Assembly (NCBI GenBank): GCA_014529385.2
Contig: CM043953.1
Span: 88,652,342-88,716,341, forward strand
Length of the DNA stretch: 64,000 bases
Reading direction: 5' to 3'
Origin: Adiantum capillus-veneris
Taxonomy: Eukaryota > Streptophyta > Polypodiopsida > Polypodiales > Pteridaceae
The notes beneath the pieces are model-generated. The model ran no database searches, was not told the DNA's origin, and worked only from the letters and a program-made list of their open reading frames with translations. Shown here in pieces: positions 21,004 to 31,243 of the stretch (the stretch's first letter is position 1; each line of letters opens with the position of its first letter). Both the position numbers and the translations under genes were made by a program.

Positions 21004-23850
21004 CTTGGCACACCTGGTGGGCAATGTTTCTCAAACATTGTGAGAACCCACAATATCCCTTCATCAAAAAATTCATCCACCAACTGATCCTTAAATTCAT
21101 TTTGTTGTGAAACTACTGCTGCAGTTGAAATTTCCTTGTTAACCTCTGCATTCATCTAAACTGTAACTGCCTCTTTAGTACTTTCAATCTCCTGACAGAG
21201 TTTCTCATCCACAATCAATTGCACTGGATCATTTAAGTTGTGAATTCCTCCTGCAGCTTCTGTGTTCTCCATCCTGTGTTGCATCTGCATCTTTCCCTAT
21301 GTCTTCAGTAATATGCTCATGAACTCCTGCTGCCACATCAATTCCTGCAATCACTTCAGAATTTTTATTATCAAACACCTGCTCAGATTGTTGACCTCCT
21401 TCTTGCTACAACTGCATCTTCAGGTCCTCAAACTGCTCTTTCAGGTCAGTATACTGCTGCTTCAGTTTAGCATTTCGCTTCTCCATAAACAAGTTTTCCT
21501 ACTTCATCTGCTCCTCTGCAAACATCTGATATGGTTTACTCACCACATCATACACCATGACTTTCATTTTCTCCCAAACTCCCTTCATGTACTCCATCAC
21601 TTCAGTCTTCATTTTCTCCACATATCTTGAATTGAGATACCTTCTACAAAGTAGAAAACTCTTCTCTTCTTCAAGTGATTTCAGGTCTTTAGGCCCATTT
21701 TCATATTCAAATATATATCCAAATTCAGTAGTAGGTTCAGGTTTAGGTTCAGGTTCAGATTCATTTTTCCCTTCAAGAAGAATGAAGAAAGATTCAAGGT
21801 AGGATGCAAACTTTGCAACCATTAGACACTGCCTCTTGAACACATCCAATATCTCTGCATGTAGATGTGACATCGAAGACCTGATTTAGACTGCGCATGC
21901 CAAAACAATTGATTTCCTTGAAAATCTTGATTCAAGAAAAACCAAAATTGATCTGCTTCTTCATCAAACTGATTTGATTCAAGGCTTAAAAATAACAAAT
22001 TGAACTCTTCTTTACACATAAAAAACACCACCAAGATGTATTGTTCACATTTGTCCTTGAAAATAGAAAGAAATCCACTTTGTAGCTGCAAAAGCTGTCC
22101 AATCAGTGATATCTCCCTGAAACTGAAAACTTTTGACTTTTGCTCCTTGAAAAAATTCCCTTATGTCATCAAGCATGAAGATATAAAACCAATGAGATAT
22201 AAGAATATCAACAGCATCTCCTCCATTAGCAACATCACATAGAAATGTAGAACCATCTTCAAGAAAACCCACTTCACCATCATCAGGAACTTGCAAAATA
22301 CTTGCATAATCATCAATCAAAACCATCTCCTCAACATCAACAAAACCATTGACATCAGGAATTTGGTATAAATCATCAAGAAAGTGAACTTCCTTGAAAA
22401 CAGATGAACTTCCAATATCCTTGACTGAATTTGTAAAAGAACCAACATCATACAGATCATTGATAACAACATCATCATTCAAGAAACCTTCTGTAACATC
22501 AAGATTTGAAGAAGACTCCATATTCTTGATTTGAGTAAGTTGAAGATTCAAATTCTCAATTTGATTATCCTTATACAGAACAACTTTCTTAAGAGCATCA
22601 TGAACTTCATAACAATAAGAAATATGCAAGTCGACTTCAGTTTGAACCTGAGAAATCTCCGCCATCAATGATGTCTTATCTTCTTGAAGTTGACTGATTT
22701 TGGAAAGTGATTCATTAGCCGCAACCATACTTGCATGCCTCTCATCCTCTAGCTCTAATGAGAGATTATTTATCATATTCGCTTGAGAAAGAACAAGACT
22801 TTGAAATTCAGCAAGTTCAGGTACATAACTTCTTTGCAAATCAGTAATCTGCAGATCAGGGACCTGAATTCTGAAACTTTCCAAATCAAGGACCTTCGGT
22901 ATCAAAATTGGTAATTCACGGATCTGAAGGTCAAGATCCTTGTCTTCACAAATTGAATAACTCATATCCACTCCTAGAAATTGGCTTTCAGTCTTCAAAA
23001 CTCCAAAAAACTCTTCTCCATCAACACAAACACCTTCCAGATTGTCACCTGTTGAATACTCCTCAACAACATTCATCAAAAACTGATTCATCACATCATC
23101 CTCATCAGTGGCACACATTATGTCTTTATCTATCTTCAGCTCTTCCATTGCATTATGTTGAAATCTGATGTCTCCCTAAATTTCAACCTCTTCAAGATTG
23201 ATGTCAAATGTTGGTATATGGGTTTGTATGGGATATTGGTGGCTTCTCTCGCTCACTCCCACTTGTAATCCCTTCTTCTCAATCAGTAATTCTTCTTTTG
23301 GGCAACTCGCCTTCTCTTCCTGCAAAGAGGAGAGTCTCTTTGATGTGAGGTTTGGGGATAGCTGGCAATCCTCTTGGCTCCTTAATTTGGCTCATGAGTT
23401 GCTCCTGGATTTCTCCTTCTTCCTTCATCATCTTTTGGACTATATCTACCTTGCATTGAACAAACTCTCCTTCTTGAATCAACTTCTTCTCTTCAATAAT
23501 CTGAGTATCTACAACTATGAGAACATCAAAATCAGGTTGAAAAACTTCAGGTGTTGAAAAATCAGATTCAGGCTTTGAAACTTCAGGTTTTGAAACTGCA
23601 GGTGCCTAAAAAACTGTTGGTACATCAACATTGTGCAAACCCTTGAGTTCATTTGGAGTGTGGTTCTGGGATACTAAGTGCTCCTTTTCTTTTGCCCTTT
23701 CCAACATCACCTTCTTGACTTCTTCAGATTGGCTTTGTGCTTGAGCTTCTTTCATTGATTTTGGACTTACATCAAGTGCATTTGGAGAAGTTAAACATGA
23801 TTGTACCTGATTTTTCCCAACCAAGGGAAACATTGGTGTTGTAACTCCCC
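21004..23850 (-). pseudogene. Additional ORF upstream of the 3' LTR, element A
   Basis: Read from 23850 downwards. The longest open piece is 23148-22045 (367 codons, ATG start MEELKIDKDIMCATDEDD). It is acidic, with a heptad-rich segment (LSLELEDERHASMVAANESL...LQEDKTSLMAEISQVQ), and I infer a coiled coil. A further piece, 21873-21499, has an EPEPKPEP run and a VWEKMKVMVYDVVSKPY block. That block resembles VWKAMREKLNSVVKYPY at about 31700 in element B. No enzyme motif is seen. The position next to the 3' LTR matches extra ORFs downstream of integrase in some Gypsy elements. Several stops make it non-functional. Confidence 0.55.
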
Positions 23851-23871
23851 ACTCATCATCACTTTCATCTT

Positions 23872-23970
23872 CACTACAAGAGGCTATTCATATTAGCGAC
23901 GCTCACACAGCGACGCTCAAAAAAAAAATCATGGCGTCGCTATGAGCGACGCTTATAGCGACGCCGGCTG
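23872..23970 (+). mobile_element. CACTA (En/Spm-type) transposon left terminus
   Basis: CACTACAAGA at 23872 matches the canonical plant CACTA terminal sequence. Within 100 bp it is followed by at least five copies of GCGACGC/GCGTCGC in both orientations, as expected of subterminal transposase-binding repeats. The terminus lies in the ORF of element A. No matching right end with a 3-bp duplication was found. Confidence 0.6.
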
Positions 23971-23997
23971 GGCTAAAAAAAATAACAGAGAGTGCCC

Positions 23998-24027
23998 AAA
24001 AACTCTGATCTCAGATCTGAGTTTTTT
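23998..24027. repeat. Short palindrome
   Basis: AAAACTCTGATCT and AGATCTGAGTTTT flank a single C, giving a near-perfect 27-30-bp palindrome just inside the CACTA terminus. Confidence 0.6.
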
Positions 24028-24053
24028 GGCGCCCTCAAGCAAGGAGCAGGTAA

Positions 24054-24057
<4 letters not shown>

Positions 24058-24110
<53 letters not shown>

Positions 24111-24112
24111 CT

Positions 24113-24172
<60 letters not shown>

Positions 24173-24234
24173 AGAGGAAGGAGAGCCAGGTATGCTCCTT
24201 CCCTCTCCTCACTCTCATGTTCCCTTCCCCTCTT

Positions 24235-24300
<66 letters not shown>

Positions 24301-24308
24301 ATAGTGTT

Positions 24309-24362
<54 letters not shown>
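24058..24362. repeat. Compound microsatellite block (CT, CA, CT, CA, GA)
   Basis: The tracts in order are CT (about 24058-24105), CA (about 24114-24168), CT (about 24240-24276), CA (about 24277-24301) and GA (about 24313-24362). The long open frames through this block on both strands are products of dinucleotide repetition and are not coding. Confidence 0.95.
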
Positions 24363-24366
<4 letters not shown>

Positions 24367-24406
24367 AACATAAACAAAAACGCACACACACATACATAAA
24401 CAAAGA

Positions 24407-24600
24407 ATGCACACACACATTGAGAGAGGAAAAGAGAGAGAGAGCATGCATAAACAAAAAACGCACACATTGAGAGAGGAAAAGAGAGAGAGAACATGCA
24501 TAAACAAAAAAACTAACATTGAGAGAGGAAAAGAGAGAGAAAACATGCATAAACAAAAAAACGCACACACATTGAGAGAGAAAGAGAGAGAAACTAATTT
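24407..24600. repeat. ~50-bp minisatellite, about 3.7 copies
   Basis: The unit has CACACATTGAGAGAGGAAAA, a GA run, and CATGCATAAACAAAAAA. It recurs starting at about 24411, 24465, 24516 and 24568, with the last unit partial. Confidence 0.85.
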
Positions 24601-24635
24601 AACGTCGTAGGAAACTAATTAAAATTAAAAGACCT

Positions 24636-24735
24636 AAAGATCTAGCCGACGAGGAGTTGAACTTAAGACCTATTATTCAAGAGGGAAATGGCATAACCAA
24701 TCTATCATACTTGGCATGGGTGATAGAAAGGTTAT
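24636..24735 (-). repeat. Possible tRNA-derived (SINE-like) remnant
   Basis: On the minus strand TAGATTGGTTATGCC resembles a tRNA A-box region. AGTTCAACTCC about 35 bp later resembles a B box (GGTTCRANTCC). No complete cloverleaf or poly-A tail is evident. Confidence 0.25.
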
Positions 24736-24780
24736 ACCATTTATCTCTTTTTATTGGCACACACATCCACACACGCGCAC

Positions 24781-24882
24781 ACACACAAGAAGAAGAGAGT
24801 TATAACGTCGTAGGAAACTATCCTAAAAGACGTTAAAGATTAGGTTAGATGTAGACTTACGTTAAATTAGATTTAGGTTTAT
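24781..24882 (+). repeat. 102-bp direct repeat, left copy
   Basis: It matches 25487-25588 at about 98 of 102 positions, from ACACACAAGAAGAAGAGAGT to TTAGATTTAGGTTTAT. The two copies bracket the HIPP pseudogene. Confidence 0.9.
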
Positions 24883-24977
24883 TTAAGTTAAATTAGATTA
24901 GATTTAGGTTTATTTTTAGTTAGATTTACGTTTATTTACGCTAGATTTAGATTTTCGTTATATTAGATTAGATTTAG

Positions 24978-25337
24978 GTCTCCATAGACTGCGATGCCTG
25001 GATGAAGCGGGTGAAGAAAGCCCTCAATGGAATATAGGGTATTGTTGCCTTCATTCATGGTGGGTCCGTTGATCCAAAAGTACTCGTGAAATGTCTTCAG
25101 AAGATAGGGAGGAAGGTGGATCTTCAGGGCGGCAAGAGTCACTACATCCCCGACAATGACCATCTAGACAACCTCTAGTCATTCAACAACAACTTCAAAG
25201 TTAGTAACAAGAGCAATAACGCTCCAAAGGGCCAATTGCTGTCGTCAGATGTGGATGGAGATGAGGCAGCGTCACCACCGGAAGTTAACTCTCACATCTT
25301 TAGTGATGAGAATGCCAACTCTTGCCGAGTTATGTGA
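24978..25337 (+). pseudogene. Heavy-metal-associated isoprenylated protein (HIPP) pseudogene
   Basis: One frame of 120 codons reads VSIDCDAWMKRVKKALNGI, then VDPKVLVKCLQKIGRKVDL, then SHYIPDNDHLDN, and ends NANSCRVM before TGA. This is the order of a plant HIPP: HMA metal-binding domain, linker, and C-terminal CaaX prenylation box (CRVM). The metal site should be CxxC but reads CDAW, part of the HMA middle is deleted, and two TAG codons interrupt it. There is no intron across the HMA domain and linker, so a processed or captured copy is likely. The family binds metals and is membrane-anchored by farnesylation. This copy is dead. Confidence 0.75.
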
Positions 25338-25486
25338 AAAATTATGTGTTAAATCAGTTTTAAGGTTCTTATAATCCCTGTTAGTTTAGTTCTTTGTTTT
25401 TAATATAACATAATTTACGTTAGATTTAGATTTATGTTATATTAGATTAGACTTAGGTTTATTTAGGTTTACCCACACACACACAC

Positions 25487-25588
25487 ACACACAAGAAGAA
25501 GAGAGTTTTAACGTCGAAAGAAACTATCCCAAAAGACGTTAAAGATTAGGTTAGATGTAGACTTACGTTAAATTAGATTTAGGTTTAT
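25487..25588 (+). repeat. 102-bp direct repeat, right copy
   Basis: The partner of 24781-24882 (about 96% identical). Both are followed by AT-rich TTAGATTTAGGTTTA-like repeats. The 706-bp offset could mark a small element, a duplication, or a capture unit. Confidence 0.9.
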
Positions 25589-25599
25589 TTTTAGTTAGA

Positions 25600-27049
25600 T
25601 TTACGCTTATTTACGTTAGATCGAGTCCACGCAAGAATTACTTACGGTTTAGGGTTTAGAGTTAGACGAACAGTGAAAAGATCTACTGTGAAAAGATGTT
25701 AAGATGCTGTGAAGTGCTACAGCTAGAGAAGAGGCAAAGGGGTTTTGTCCACTACATGCAGTATCATGTAGACGTGGGTCTGTAGATTTCTTGTACCCAC
25801 AAATATAGGTATTGACCAATAAAGATGAGATTATAACCCGGTGGTTCTGATCTCCGTGCACCTCTAGACCGAGGTGTGCGGGGATTGGACATGACTAGAG
25901 AATGTGAGGTAGAGAGAGAGAGAGAGAGAGATAAGACGAAGAATGCCAATAGAATATTAAATTTGTTGTCCAGGCTATAAGATTTTTATCCTCATTATGA
26001 GTAGTGACGAGGATGTGGGACCGTTGGTGATAGAGAGATAGAGGGAGAGATAGTGAGCCTACTAGTGCGTTCTCTAGAGATGACTCACAGACACGGAGAC
26101 CTTGCTAACATGAGTGTGTGTGTGTCGACCATTGGAGTCGAGATGTAGACATAGCTTCTTTACATAGTGCAAGTTCTCAAAGAAAATTGCTACACTAAGT
26201 CCTCTCTCTCGTGATGCAAATGTTGCCAATCCCTCCCACCAAAATACTACTAAGTGCTGACCTTTGATGAAATTGCACACCCCCCCAATCATTCACAATC
26301 TCTTCTCAATCTCCCCAAATCAATCCCCCTATGATAGTGACCACTCGGTGCCCTTTTATAGGTATTGACTGCTTTAAATTAGGGTAATCTAGCTAGATTA
26401 GGGTTCTAATCAGGGGAGACAAAGCAAGGCGGTGGGCCCTGGATGATTGACCCTTGCTTTGTCTTGGGAAATATTATAAAGGAAAATGTTTAGGTGGGCC
26501 CTTCTGGCCATCACCAAGAGAGAGGTGATAATTTACAAATTGGGATTTTTACAAGATTTAGTTTAAAACTGGGAAAAATGATGACAAAGGGCGTCGTGGA
26601 TGCAACGTCGGTGAATGGCGGCCTAGTTGGTGCGTCGGTGTAGCGCATTTGTCATTTTTGGTGTCGACCGGTGTCGGGGGATATGTGTTCGCTACGTGAG
26701 ACGGGCATGCGTGGGCTTCTGACTGTGGGAGGTGTGACAGAGAGAGAACAAGAGACACTGATAGCTCTGGCAATCACCGCAATCATCAATTAATTGAATA
26801 TTACTTTGAGTACAACTTAATAATTATCCAAGGTGGGTTGTTAATAGCACCGTCACTTGAATCATCCGCTAAATAGGAGTTTAAGCTCCCATTTACAGAA
26901 TTAACCGGACTGTTAATGACACCGGACTTAACAAAATGCTAATTCAATCTCTAATGGATGATGGTGATAGAAATTCCCTCATGTCGCTTCATCTGCTTCG
27001 ATTGCCCCGTGGATCCTGTAGGCTTCAATTCAGTTCACTGCCTCAATCA
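25600..27049. other. No gene recognised
   Basis: No convincing coding frame. A short GA tract lies at about 25911-25931, and a hairpin (GCACCTC/GAGGTGTGC) at about 25857-25879. The rest is unassigned. Confidence 0.5.
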
Positions 27050-30000
27050 TCAATGCTTTGGACCGGCTTAATTGCCATTCTCTACTTGTAACTTCCTCCT
27101 CCTTCTTACCTTGCTTTGTTTATCATGCATGCCTTCTTCTTCTTTCTTCTCTTGCTTTGATTCAAGGCCAAGAGTGCTTCGACTGACTATGTTTGATAAA
27201 GCCATTGGGTGAAAGCATGTTAACCTGTTGCGCTTTTTGTGCTAGTTAGCAGTTTCAAGTTAGCACATCTTCAAAAAGTTGGGCGTCCGGTAAACTTTTT
27301 ACAAATAATATCAAAATTTGTCGGAGGTTGTACATTTGGATTCCTTGTTTCAAGTGCTTTCTATTGATATATCATATGTCATAGATCTTGGAGATGTAGC
27401 TCAAGTTATTGTACTAGTTAGCATATGTCAAAATTGTGCTAGTTAGCATTTTCCGGGACATGAAAAAGCATGACAGGTTAACATGCTTTCACCCCATTGC
27501 AAGCCAAACTGGATAGATATCCATGTCCCTTAGAAGTAGCATAACAAAGTCACCTTGGTGCACATCAGATAGACGGTCAAACTCTTCCCTTGGTCTATCT
27601 CGTTGAGGACCACAAAAATGATCATATAGCTCTTCAAGACCTAGGAATCTTTTGGCTCCTTGTTGCAAGCTCATTGTGGTGCATTGTTCGTGACGAGATT
27701 CTTGCGTTTTTGGCCAAAATTGTTTGTACAAGACTCTCTCTGATATGATTTCTCTTCTAAGCTTGTCAAATTACCTTAGTTCAGTAATCTATCACGGGCC
27801 TATAATATCATGGCACACTTGAACCATTTCCTAAAATTTTGCCAAAACTTAATATGATTCTTCAACCCTGAAATCACTTCTTCATGGGCCTTCACATACT
27901 CTACCATTGGTGACAAAGGTGGATCTCCATCTGGTAACATTGGATTTCTTTTTATGTCAGTTTTTTAAAGGCGAATACTTCCACTCCAATTTGATACACC
28001 TATATGTGCCTTATATTGCATCATGGGTGTCTCATTTTGCATAAAAAACCTAAATTGAAGAGGTTTGGAATGGCCAACAAGTATGTCTTGTCCATCACAA
28101 AGATAGCCATCACAATATTGCTTGAAATTAGGGACCTTTGTGAGCATAAATGGAGCTGGAGATGAAGATGAGCTATTCCTTAGTGTATCCATCAAATGAG
28201 GAAAAGTATAAGTTTGTGTAACTCTCAACTTCTCTGAAAACTTACTGAACATTGCATTTATGTCCTCATGTGTATGCCCAAACTTAAAAAATCCTAGTTG
28301 AATGGTTTTGAAAATGCCCCTTGCAACAAGCACGGACAAACAGGAAAATAAGTATCAATTTTTGTTCTCCCCTGCACAATTATCTAATTGTAGTAACAAG
28401 TTCTCCGGTAACTTGCAAAATGATGACCCCAATTCCTCTTCTATAGTTTCTGATGTCTGCACAATGGGATCTTTTCCCTGACTCAAGTTGTGGTAGTTCA
28501 AAGCATTTAGTTGTGAGATAGAGCTCCTTGGTAGTCCATTGGTTGCTAGATCACCAAGAGGATGCTTATCTATCCTCTCTAGGTTATGTAAACAATTAAA
28601 AATTGAGCCAATTGTAAGATTTGGATAAGCTGGCCACAAACCATTCAAGACAAAGTGACCGTAATGACCTTGTCCATATCCATGAGTGATCATACCTATC
28701 AATGCCACTTGAAAATTGTATCCAGAGTCCACACCCTTAGGAACAATGCGTAATCTAGGAACAATCTTCTTTTGATCCATCTTATCATGAATTATGCATA
28801 CATACTTTTGTGGTTGAGTTTTTGAATATGTGCACCATGCATAATATATGCTCCTGCAACTCTTTTGTTGTGCCACGCGAACTTCTCTCTCACTCTCTCT
28901 CTCAAGAGAAGAGATCTCTCATCAAGAGAAGGTTTAGCTTCTAGCCTTGCCTTGATTGAACTGCAAACATTGCACTTAGAGAACTCACTTGTCTTTGTTA
29001 AAGTGACATGTGGATACTCTTTGTTCCACATCCTACCAAAATAAGATTGAGATAAATTTTTCTCATAACCCATTTTGTCAAGTGTCGTGTTGATTTTGCT
29101 TAAAATGTCAACCTATTTGTACATTGATGGCATAACTAATTGAGTGTCTTTTGAGCCATCTAGTAGTGTTCTACTTCTGAGTGGAATCTTCACTGAGTTG
29201 TTATCCACAAACTCATTTAGCAATGCTCTTGCTAAATTAGTATGTTGAAGTCCTCGTCTCAATGTGCATGTGTTACCATGCACATAATGGCGCACATCAT
29301 TTTCTATTTTTTTCTTGTAGCGGTAAAATGATTTCTTTGGTATTCCATGTAGCTCATACCATGCTCTACAAGAACCAATAGAGCCACTTATCTTGAATTG
29401 GTATCGCATATTTTCATCTTTTTGATAGTATAAGGATAAGACATCACAAACATAATTAGTGCGTGCTTTAAGACTCTCCCCAAAATTCTTGCCGTACCTT
29501 GTCACCATATCCTGATCTGAAAACTGACAGCATTTTTGTCCACAACAATCAATACATGAAATCCTTTGAATTGACTCAGTTGGCAAGATAAAAAGAAAAA
29601 GCTGGTGTTGCTCTTGTTTTCCAAGATCTATTGATGAAAGTGTAGCACCGCTTCCTTAACGATGTAGCAATGGTATTCCCATCACATATTTTCTAGCATT
29701 ATCATCATTGGATGCATCAAAGTCTGCACATATAGCATGCATCCCATTAATAGGAACAAAGTGCTGTAATGGGATCCCATCCAACATGGTTGTCTGCTTG
29801 ATGGGCCATTCTACCAACATGATGCTAGCCACATCAGACATGTTCTCACTAATTTCATTCTCTCTTTCAATACCCACATCCACAAAATCATCACCAAGTA
29901 CATGGAAGTTAACATAATTGTTTGGAAATACATATAAGATGGTCCCTTCATGTACAATTTGCATCATTGTGTCATCCTTTAAAAGTACCCTTTGATTTCT

Positions 30001-30383
30001 CCAAGATTCTCGTATCAATGTTTCAAACTCTGGGCTTGTTATAGGTATTGCATCTGTAAGTAGAGGAGAAATTGATCCCCTTGTTCATAACGGCTGTAGC
30101 TTTCATTTATGTCAATTGGGTTGTCATTTATCATGGAAGATTGCAAAAGAATCTTGGGCCATCGAACGGTACTCCGTAATGAGCTTTGGAGAGATTTAGT
30201 ATCCATTGTAGGAAAAGGGAGAACCACATCCTTCAAACATTCCTCCACCAGTATAGATACATTTCCTTGCCCTATCTTTGTACCACCACATGTGGAATCT
30301 ATATATGTTCTACACACACAACCAATATCAACAATTTCGTTATCAAGAATCAAATGTACTTTCTCCCCAGATTCAAAGTGCAT
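27050..30383 (-). pseudogene. DUF7869-like (transposase-type) pseudogene
   Basis: Read 30383 to about 27050. The frame is broken by several stops but stays alignable. In order: a region with LVEECLKDVVLPFP and VRWPKILLQSS; a Cys-rich segment (CIDCCGQKCCQF); a CNVCSSIKARLE motif; IIHDKMDQKKIVPRLRI (about 28780); LQLDNCAGENKN (about 28360); and FGHTHEDINAMFS (about 28270). The last three are the D, D and E/D-bearing blocks characteristic, as I recall, of DUF7869-type proteins, which look like DDE transposases. One TGA at 28355-28357 separates the second and third blocks in the same frame. The C-terminus is Lys/Arg-rich. A MITE (27207-27494) splits the 3' end. The function is inferred from family resemblance only. 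Confidence 0.65.
27207..27494. mobile_element. MITE family M1, copy 1 (288 bp)
   Basis: The terminal inverted repeats begin GGGTGAAAGCATGTTAAC, match for at least 22 bp, and continue imperfectly to about 36 bp. Flanks are CATT (27203-27206) and CATT (27495-27498), a 4-bp target duplication. Removing the element and one CATT leaves the minus-strand pseudogene frame continuous, which confirms the boundaries. A second copy, about 96% identical, lies at 52065-52351. There is no coding capacity. Confidence 0.92.
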
Positions 30384-30892
30384 CCTGCAAGTGAAAAAAA
30401 TACGTTGTCAGGTTCATACTCATAGGTACTTCTCTTTGAGCAAAATTCTATAATTTTCATTATAAAATACATGAGGGTTATGAATGTTAATAGTCCAACG
30501 ACTTTCAATTTGAGGAGCCCCAATCAAAGTGGATAAATGGTTACCCACTTACTATATTACAACATAGCTTGGACAAGTGGTGGACCTAGTTCTAATGTCA
30601 TGACTAAACGACTATAGAACTTGCATCTCAATGTCCAAGTAATCCTTAATTATTTCAATGGAAGAAACATTTGAGAAGTGGTGCATATTGACTCAAGAAT
30701 ACCCTCCCTATTTAAGTGGCATAGCTTGGACAAGTGGTGGACCTAGTTTTAAAGCTCAATGTCCAAGGTGAAATAGTGCATGACCCTACTTCCTAGTGTC
30801 CAAGTAGTCATTGCCCCAAACCATCCATGGTAGTAAACTGTTGTGGTTCATCAACACAGAGAAAAAACTGGTTCATCATAATGCTCTCAACC
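30384..30892. repeat. Non-coding DNA with a 27-bp direct repeat
   Basis: ATAGCTTGGACAAGTGGTGG plus CCTAGTT occurs at about 30566 and again at about 30721. No gene was recognised in the interval. Confidence 0.6.
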
Positions 30893-31243
30893 TGTCATAG
30901 TCGGATGTAACATTCAGAAACAATAACATGACACAGAATATATGGAATGAGAGAAAAAGTAACTTAGAATAGAGAATGAGAATTCTTCATTCATCAAGAA
31001 AGAGCTACAAAGATATCTCAGTACAATCAGATCCTTCACAGCGTACAAAACCGACTTATATCAACTTTACCAAGAAGTTATAACAACCTCAATCTTGATA
31101 CAATATAACTGTAAAATATCCGTTCGATTAACATCCAACTGACTACGATCCAACTTACTACATATTCGATGAAGCATATCTGAATGACTAACAAAACAAA
31201 TGTGACTAACTACTAAACCGACATACTAATATGCTTGTCAACA
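30893..31243 (-). repeat. 3' LTR of minus-strand Gypsy element B
   Basis: A 351-bp block with TGTCATAG...GTCAACA on the plus strand (TG...CA both ways). It lies directly beside internal sequence whose minus-strand end is CACCGGGGTGTGCCATG, as in element A. The outer boundary at 30893 is less certain because the partner LTR is absent. Confidence 0.6.

Noticed and set aside
23942-24570. Long open frames on both strands (up to about 205 codons)
   Set aside because: They run through CT, CA and GA dinucleotide tracts that stay open by repetition. The translations are Ser-Leu, His-Thr or Arg-Glu runs.
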